Shown one piece after another: positions 57,390-64,000 of a DNA stretch of 64,000 nucleotides; within the stretch, counting starts at the first letter, position 1; the number at the start of each line of letters is the position of its first letter. Below the pieces are notes generated by a model. It worked only from the letters and a program-made list of their open reading frames with translations. It ran no database searches and was not told the DNA's origin. The DNA comes from Eunapius fragilis (Eukaryota > Porifera > Demospongiae > Spongillida > Spongillidae): NCBI GenBank assembly GCA_963681505.1, contig OY811974.1, forward strand, positions 13,247,565 to 13,311,564. The letters run 5' to 3'. The position numbers were made by a program, and so were the translations under genes.

Positions 57390-58682
57390 TTAAATTCGTT
57401 GTAACGAAACACGGGGCTGAAAATGTCGCTTGTAACATAATCCACGTAGGTTCCTTGAATCAGGTTTGGCAACACCAGTACTTCCCCCCTGGGAACTTCC
57501 ACTGTAATAGCAGGTCTTCTTTGTTCTGTCCCAGGTGCGGCCATATTGTTCTCCCAGGAAGCTTCTCGGTGGGCCACTTGGTGGGTTGACTGTGATTATG
57601 TACAATGGCTCTGTGGAGTTATATCCAGCGGGTGGAGCACCGGAGTAATGAACAATTGAGATCGGGATATTCCAGAATTGCCCTACAAGGATTTGGAAGG
57701 TATAGTGTAATCATAACCTTGCTCATTAATATTAATTTTTCAGGCTACACTTTTTAAATTGTAAAGCATGAACTAGTCTCTAGTGTAGTTAATACCAGTG
57801 AATAGGAATGTCAATTTCTTTGCTCCATTAATTAAGCTTTATATCATGTGATCCATGACAGCAATAATAAGCACAAATCTTTGTGAAGGCAATTGTACAT
57901 GACCTTGTGCTGTTTTTATAGTTTTTACTATTGAACACTTCTGAAAACTGTAAACAAAATGATCTGCATGCATTTTTGATGCAATCTGACTAAATTGATA
58001 TTGCATTGTCAAATAGTAGTCTCATCACATAATTCATCATCTGTGTTGCCTCACAATGCAGCAATACCAGGTGTAATACTACCATCACCTCTTCAATAAT
58101 TCACACCCACTCCCCACCTCCGCATCTAATCCACCCCCACACCAATTCCACATCCGGATGATTTGGAACCACAAGGGGTAACGTCCTCACCAATGATTCC
58201 ATGAGATGTTGGTCTAAGGTTCAGTCCGCGAGATATTACAAAACGAATCATCTTCACGCCGAGCGTCTGTTCACACACAACCCACGAGACCAGATTGGGG
58301 CTGCCACCATTGGGAACAGAGACCCTCACCCTATCACCGATCTGTCTGATCCCAATGTCGGCCTGCTGGTACGAAGTAACCTGGGCACCATTAACAAAGG
58401 CAGTACACCCATCCAAGTCCACCAGTATCCTCTGGCAGGCACCACTGCTGTCAATGGCAAGTATTCCAATCTTTGTGATAACATTGATGGGAACAGGGTC
58501 AGAGCCGCTGATAGCTGGGCTGTAGTAGGCATTCACAGAGGTGTAGGTGTCTGATACAAGGTTAAACGTCTTGTTGGCTGCTCCATGGACTTCATAGCAC
58601 AGTGCAGGACCGTCCAGTGGGTTTGATATATTCAGCAGCAGTGGCACGGCATAGAGGGGGTCTCCAATCACTGTGTCGTTGA
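57390..58682 (-). CDS. Gene B terminal exons: VWFD-like domain
   Basis: 58191-58682 (492 nt) is nearly identical to gene A exon 22. 57390-57682 matches exon 23 up to GVAKPD. There, relative to gene A, 11 bp are missing (near 57465), so the frame changes and ends early at 57390 with VSLQRI. The original end (GCPPLVVAS) is still readable in the other frame to 57359. Confidence 0.75.
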
Positions 58683-61600
58683 CTGTGGTATTGCCAGGGG
58701 TGTGGTGGGGGGGGGAGGGGGAGAGGGACAAATGTGATAACACAATAAAGCACTACAGTTGGTGTGTATGTGTGTGTGTGTGTTTCTGCATGTGTGTATG
58801 CAAGAGTGAATGTGAGATACCTATCACATCTGTTTAATGGTTATTGAATGTGTACACTGTAATTATATGGCATCAATGTACGTAACAAAAACTTACGCTC
58901 CTCATCATCAATATATAGCACTATGAATATACTTTATGCATGAATAGTTTCTGTAATCGCCTGGTTACAACAGGTACACATGGAAAACCCACGGGAACCC
59001 GACAGACCTACCAATGGTGGCAGGTGCTGGAGTAGGGGTTGTTTCATTGATTTTAATCATTGTTGTGTCATTTCCTGGAGCGCGAGGAGGGTTTATAAAC
59101 ACCTGTGGTACAGGACTTGCTATAAGAGTGGTGATGTCAGTGGAGTCAGTAAATCTAGCACAAGCCACAGTGCTATTGGGATAGAAGACTATGGTAGTAA
59201 TGGTCTCCCTCCTGGTCGTTGTCCCTGCAATTTGGATAGTCACAAAAACATGAAGTAGCCAGTGATGGCTATGTGGCTGTCATTCTCACCTGCATTGATG
59301 TTTGCCAAAATGGTCACAGACATTTCAGTGGCAACAGTGAGGTCTGATTTGAAGCACACCGGAGGCACTGCGGGGTAGGTACCGTTTGGAGTGATAGTCT
59401 CCAATGTAATCTCTAAAACATGAGGGGCATCATAGTGAAACAGCGTGTAATAGCTATGGAAACCTTACTATGGTCGTCCACTATCAAGACCTGTGATGGA
59501 GGGGAGACAACCACTCTTTGGTTGGGGGGCTGAAGGGACACTGTGAAGGTCTTGTTTGGTTGGAAAGCAACTTTGCTGTCAATAATTGGAATATTTGTAC
59601 AGAAGGGTGTCAGAGGTGAGGTATTTGCTGGAATGGTGATCACATATGACTCAGCTAAAAAGTCGCTAGTATCTGGGTGAGGTGGACGGAGTGGTGGGGT
59701 AGGTTATTGTGAAGGTATGCCAGCTCTCTTCCTCCCTTACCTCTGGCACTGGGCACTAGGTCCTCATCAGCATCAACTGTTACATTTATAGGAACATTAG
59801 CACTTGGGGTAGCCACAATGCATACCACAGCTGGACCCTTGCTCTGGTATACCGTATACAGTGGGCGGGTAAAGCTGACATTGACAACTGCACAAGAAAA
59901 AGGTATGACACAGCCAAGCATTGATACAACAATCCATCAACCACCCTATACAAGGCACATACCACTTTGGTCTTGAATGGTGACTGTGGACTCTGGTATT
60001 AATCCCTTTGGATAAAGGGTTGGGGAGGGAGTGTTGAAGACCACTTTGAAGGTCTTGTCTACAGTGAATGCTATCCTATTGTCCAAGATGGGGATCTGAG
60101 TACACTTGATACTCTCACTGGGTAGGAAGGTCAGGGGTGTCTGGACATGGGTGTAGTCAACAGTAGCTAGAAGAGGAGGGTGTGAAGGTGAGGGGAAGAT
60201 GGAGGTAAGGGAGAGGGTCCCCTACGTGTAGCTGTTAGTGGAATTGTATTCACAGTGACTGTAATGCTCTTAGTGGTATTTCCCAACTTCAGAAGACACA
60301 CTTGTGCTGTATTGCCACTCTTTGATACAGTGACAGTACTTTTCTCAAATGAGAATGGTACAGCTGAAGGAGACAGAGAGACCCCATCATTACACACATC
60401 ACATGATGGAGGACACCTTTCTTACTAGAAGAATCTACAATGGTGACCTGGGCAGTGGATGGAGTCCCAACTTTGACCACACCTCCAGTGGAGGTGGCTC
60501 TGTTGAATGGACACGCTGAACACCTTGTTATCTCCCTGGACACGATCATCCAATGTGGTGATGTTGACACATGTCTGTGTACCAGCGGGGCCAGCAAGAA
60601 GGGTGTAGGGATAGGATCCATTTGTGAAATGCACCAGAGCTGTGGAGTTAAGGTGGAGGTTAGGTGGGAACACATAGTGAGTTGTGGTATCTGTACTCAC
60701 GTGTTGCTGCATTGGGTGCCACTATAGGATAGGCTGTGATCACTCCCCTGATGTCACTGGCTGTCTCAAGGTCCTTGGTCACACACACTTGAGCAGGCTG
60801 TCCTTTTTGGGTCAGATAACTGGTGCTAGTCAGGGTTACCGTGGGAACTGAAATATAATAATTATGTGAAGTTATACTATTTTAGTACACACCTCCCAAA
60901 TGTAGCAAAGTAACACACTAAGACTACTAAACATCTAATTTCATCTATGCTGACTTGCAAGATGACACATTGTAAGGTTCCGCTTATAGGCCACCCTCCC
61001 TCCATAACCCGCTAATGTTTCCGTGAACCTGGTCAGCTGCATTTCAAATTCAAAGTTACGAAGAAGTGTTTGTGATTACAAAGACTCTAGTGTTTAAAAT
61101 TGAGCCCTTTTATTCCTCTGGGGGCAGAGGGGTGTGGGGGACTATTGAGCAATACTTAGTGGTGCTTACCATAGTCATCCACTATCAAGACCTGTGATGG
61201 AGGGGAGGCAATCACCCTTGTGTTGGGGGGCTGAAGGGACACTGTGAAGGTCTTGTTTGGTTGGAAAGCAACTTTGCTGTCAACAATTGGAATATTTGTA
61301 CAGAAGGGTGTTAGAGGTAAGGTATTTGCTGGAATGGTGATCACATATGACCCAGCTGAAAAGTCGCTAGTATCTGGGTGAGGTGGAGGGAGTGGTGGGG
61401 TAGGTTATTGTGAAGGTATGCCAGCTCTCTTCCTCCCTTACTTCTGGCACTGGGAACTTTGTCCTCACCAGCAACAACTGTTACATTTATAGGAACATTA
61501 GCACTTGGGGTAGCCACAATGCATACCACAGCTGGACCCTTGCTCTGGTACACCATATACAGTGGGCGGGTAAAGCTGACACTGACAACTGCACAAGGAA

Positions 61601-63919
61601 AAGGTAGGACACAGCCAAGCATTGATACAACAATCCATCAACCACCCTATACAAGTCACATACCACTTTGGTCTTGAATGGTGACTGTGGTCTCTGGTAT
61701 TGGTCTCTTTGGATAAAGGGTTGGAGAGGAAGTGTTGAAGACCACTTTGAAGGTCTTGTCTACAGTGAATGCTATCCCATTGTCCAAGATGGGGATCTGA
61801 ACACACTTGATGTTCTCACTGGGTAGGAAGGTCAGGGGTGTCTGGACATGGGTGTAGTCAACAACAGCTAGAAGAGGAGGGGGTGAAGGTCAGGGGAAGA
61901 TGGAGGTAAGGGAGAGGGTCTCCTACGTGTAGCTATCAGTGGAATTGTATTCACAGTGACTGTAATGCTCTTAGTTGTATTTCCCAACTTCAGAAGACAC
62001 ACTTGTGCTGTATTGCCACTCTTTGATACAGTGACAGTACTGCTCTCAAATGAGAATGGTACAGCTGAAGGAGATAGAGAGACCCCATCATTACACACAT
62101 CACAGGATGGAGGACTCCTTTCTTACTAGATGAATCTACAATGGTGACCTGTGCAGTGGATGGAGTCCCAACTTTGACCACACCTCCAGTGGAGGTGGCC
62201 TGTTGAATGGACACGTTGAACACCTTGTTATCTCCCTGGACACGATCATCCAATGTGGGGATGTTGACACATGTCTGTGTACCAGCGGGGCCAGCAGAAA
62301 GGGTGTAGGGATAGGATCCATTTGTGAAATGCACCAGAGCTGTGGAGTTAAGGTGGAGGTTAAGTGGGAACACATAGTGAGTTGTGGTATCTGTACTCAC
62401 GTGTTGCTGCATTGGGTGCCACTATGGGATAAGCTGTGATCACTCCCCTGATGTCACTGGCTGTCTCAAGGTCCTTGGTCACACACACTTGAGCAGGTTG
62501 TCCTTTTTGGGTCGTATAACTGGTATTGGTCATGGTTACCGTGGGAACTGAAATATAATAATTGTGTGAAGTTATACTATTTTAGTATACACCTCCCAAA
62601 TGTAGCAAAGTAACACATTAGCTGTGTTGTATACCATAACAGGAGTAGGGTCTTGAAGAAGCATATCAAAACCGTGCTACCAGTATATAAGATTATTGCT
62701 GAAGAATGGTTTGTGATGGATTGTCATAGCAATAACAGCTTAGGGCATTGCATCTGTCCCTAGGTTAATTAAAGTGTGGTGCAGCATCGAGGAAGTGTAT
62801 TGCAAAGTGACAGTCAAAGTATGTGGAAATATCATGGTCCATACAATTTCAATTCCTAAATCCGCCATATTGATATGAAGATTTATAGTCTAGAGCCTCT
62901 ATTTTTAAAAGATGGTTTTTCAATTCTGGTACTGTGTTGATTACTTTTACTTGTAATCGGTTTCTATGGGATTTGGGGCATCAATAATATTTTTCCGCAA
63001 CTTTTTTCTGTGTTTTGTTCTAAAACTACATAATTCTTAAGTTTTTGCCCTTTTTTTCATGGTGTATAGGAGCAAAAACAACAATGAATAATTGAAGCAG
63101 CTCATGTTTCACTAGCTTATACACCCCCATTGTAGAAAATGGCTGCATCAAGTGAGTACTTCAGCCTCAAGTCTCAAGTTCACACTGGAAATAGTCATTT
63201 TCTCTTAAAACAGGGCAATTTCTTCAATGCATCAATATTGTGTTTGTTACCGCATGTGGAGGTAAGCCGCGATAAAAATGAGTAAAAAGGTACGAATTGT
63301 GTAGTTTGAGAACAAAATAAAGAAAGACGATGTTATGGATACCTCATAGAGACCTATTATAGTGAGGGGAAAAAATCACCCTGATACCAAATTGAGTCTA
63401 GAATATTTATTTAATATCACAATTTGAAGCTCTTTTTAACAATTTAGCAGATTTAAAAAGCTATCTACTAATGCATGGACCTTCTAATTGGACCATTGCA
63501 TTACAATATACTATCTTGATGCTCATCCCTACTGTAATACATTCAGTAGTTCGTTTACTTCTACTGCATTTATTTAACACTAACATCACTGTGTACTAAA
63601 TGTCTCTTTTTTCCTGTAGTGATTGCCCGATGTGGAAATTTATGTGCTTAAAATTCTCCGCATTTTTAGAATCTCCAAGTAAATATATATGCTTGGCTTG
63701 CAAGATGACATATTGAGATATACCTACCATAGTCGTCCACTATCAAGACCTTTGATGAAGCAGGAGGGGGGAAAATCACCCTTGGATTGGGGGGCTGAAG
63801 GAACACTGTGAAGGTCTTGTTTGGTTGGAGAGCAATTTTGTTGTCAGCAATTGAAATATTTGTACAGAAGGGTGTCAGAGATGAGGTATTTGCTGGAATG
63901 GTGATAACAAATGACCCAG
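57390..63919 (-). CDS. Gene B: paralogue of gene A, 5' part outside window
   Basis: Minus-strand exons from the right edge: 63728-63919; 62401-62547, 62127-62390, 61927-62064, 61664-61867, 61442-61588, 61170-61355; 60701-60847, 60426-60690, 60226-60363, 59963-60166, 59741-59887, 59469-59654; 59290-59412, 59012-59224, 58191-58682, 57390-57682. Exons correspond to gene A exons 14-23, with the 14-19 module present twice plus an exon-19 copy at the edge. Exon lengths are the same except 60426-60690 (one extra base, frameshift), 63728-63919 (6 nt longer) and the last exon (11-bp deletion, changed C-terminus). Phase is 1 throughout. The product would be extracellular with longer Calx-beta repeats. 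The frameshift means it is either a pseudogene, mis-sequenced, or spliced around. Confidence 0.75.
59469..60847 (-). CDS. Gene B module copy 1 (six exons, three Calx-beta-like domains)
   Basis: Exons 60701-60847, 60426-60690, 60226-60363, 59963-60166, 59741-59887, 59469-59654. The second exon has one extra base near 60497 (a TGGCTCTG tract where the others read TGGTCTG or TGGCCTG), which shifts the frame and leads to an early stop. The 10-nt GT...AG gap is at 60691-60700. All other exons are open. Confidence 0.75.
60691..60700 (-). other. 10-nt GT...AG gap (gene B module 1)
   Basis: Same minus-strand GTGAGTACAG as in gene A between the exon-14 and exon-15 equivalents. Confidence 0.75.
61170..62547 (-). 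CDS. Gene B module copy 2 (six exons, three Calx-beta-like domains)
   Basis: Exons 62401-62547, 62127-62390, 61927-62064, 61664-61867, 61442-61588, 61170-61355, total 1,086 nt and all open. It ends in a VDDY motif and a GTAAGC donor. The 10-nt gap is at 62391-62400. The intron upstream (62548-63727) aligns with gene A intron 13 for about 500 bp. Confidence 0.8.
62391..62400 (-). other. 10-nt GT...AG gap (gene B module 2)
   Basis: Third copy of the same GTGAGTACAG. Both flanking exons are open, and excision of 10 nt keeps them in frame. Confidence 0.75.
63728..63919 (-). CDS. Gene B module copy 3, exon-19 equivalent (window edge)
   Basis: 192 nt with GTAGGT donor and AG acceptor. It encodes FVITIPANTSSLTPFCTN and ends VLIVDDY. 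Two codons longer than its counterparts (an extra AS-type insertion before VLIVDD). The next exon upstream starts beyond 64000. Confidence 0.75.
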
Positions 63920-64000
63920 CTGAAAAGTCGCTAGTATCTGGGTGAGGTGGAGGGAGTGGTGGGGTAGGTTATTGTGCAGGTATGCCAGCTCTCTTCCTCC

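Noticed and set aside
1-64000. tRNA, rRNA, CRISPR array, bacterial operon features
   Set aside because: No tRNA-like B box with matching arms, no rRNA core sequence and no spaced repeat array were recognised by eye; the tandem repeats lack unique spacers.

Overview
The window looks like nuclear DNA of an early-branching marine invertebrate, most likely a sponge; this is inference. The grounds are spliced genes with many 55-90 nt introns and GT-AG borders, a secreted multi-Calx-beta/VWFD-like gene family of a kind I associate with sponges, numerous hAT-type and foldback MITEs, Ty3/gypsy elements, and abundant (CA)n, (GGGA)n and poly-G/poly-C tracts. No bacterial, organellar, rRNA, tRNA or CRISPR feature was recognised.

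Layout. 1-12836 is a nest of transposons: a pair of about 75-bp inverted termini (829 and 12836) encloses a minus-strand Ty3/gypsy element with identical 221-bp LTRs (3257-12744). Its integrase is split by a 4.7-kb TIR element (4375-9116) full of micro- and minisatellites. 13373-15125 is a giant palindrome with arms of about 0.7 kb. 16304-26945 is framed by two inverted arms of about 680 bp and holds a second copy of the 4.7-kb element family (17845-21839) with a hAT-transposase relic; 21840-26253 shows no convincing gene.

27856-38985 (minus) is the main host gene, gene A. I could build it exon by exon: 23 coding exons, 4,686 nt, about 1,561 aa, every junction in phase 1. It encodes a signal peptide, a Cys-rich segment, ten Calx-beta-like domains (mostly two exons each) and a C-terminal VWFD-like domain. 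57390 to the right edge is a paralogue, gene B (minus, incomplete). Its 3' half matches gene A exon for exon, but a six-exon, three-domain module (1,086 nt) occurs twice in full with a third copy starting at the edge. The homology continues past the gene ends (about 27142 and 54040), so this is a segmental duplication. A 2.7-kb hAT-type insertion (54547-57239) interrupts the gene B flank.

39000-47650 is gene-poor, with minisatellites and a hAT-type MITE. 47649-53726 (plus) is a second Ty3/gypsy element with LTRs of only 73 bp, a TIR insertion in its primer-binding site, and a broken pol.

The observation most worth following up is inside the Calx-beta genes. In all three visible copies of one exon pair, the place where an intron should be holds only 10 nt, which begin with a donor consensus and end in AG. 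Removing exactly these 10 nt restores the reading frame.
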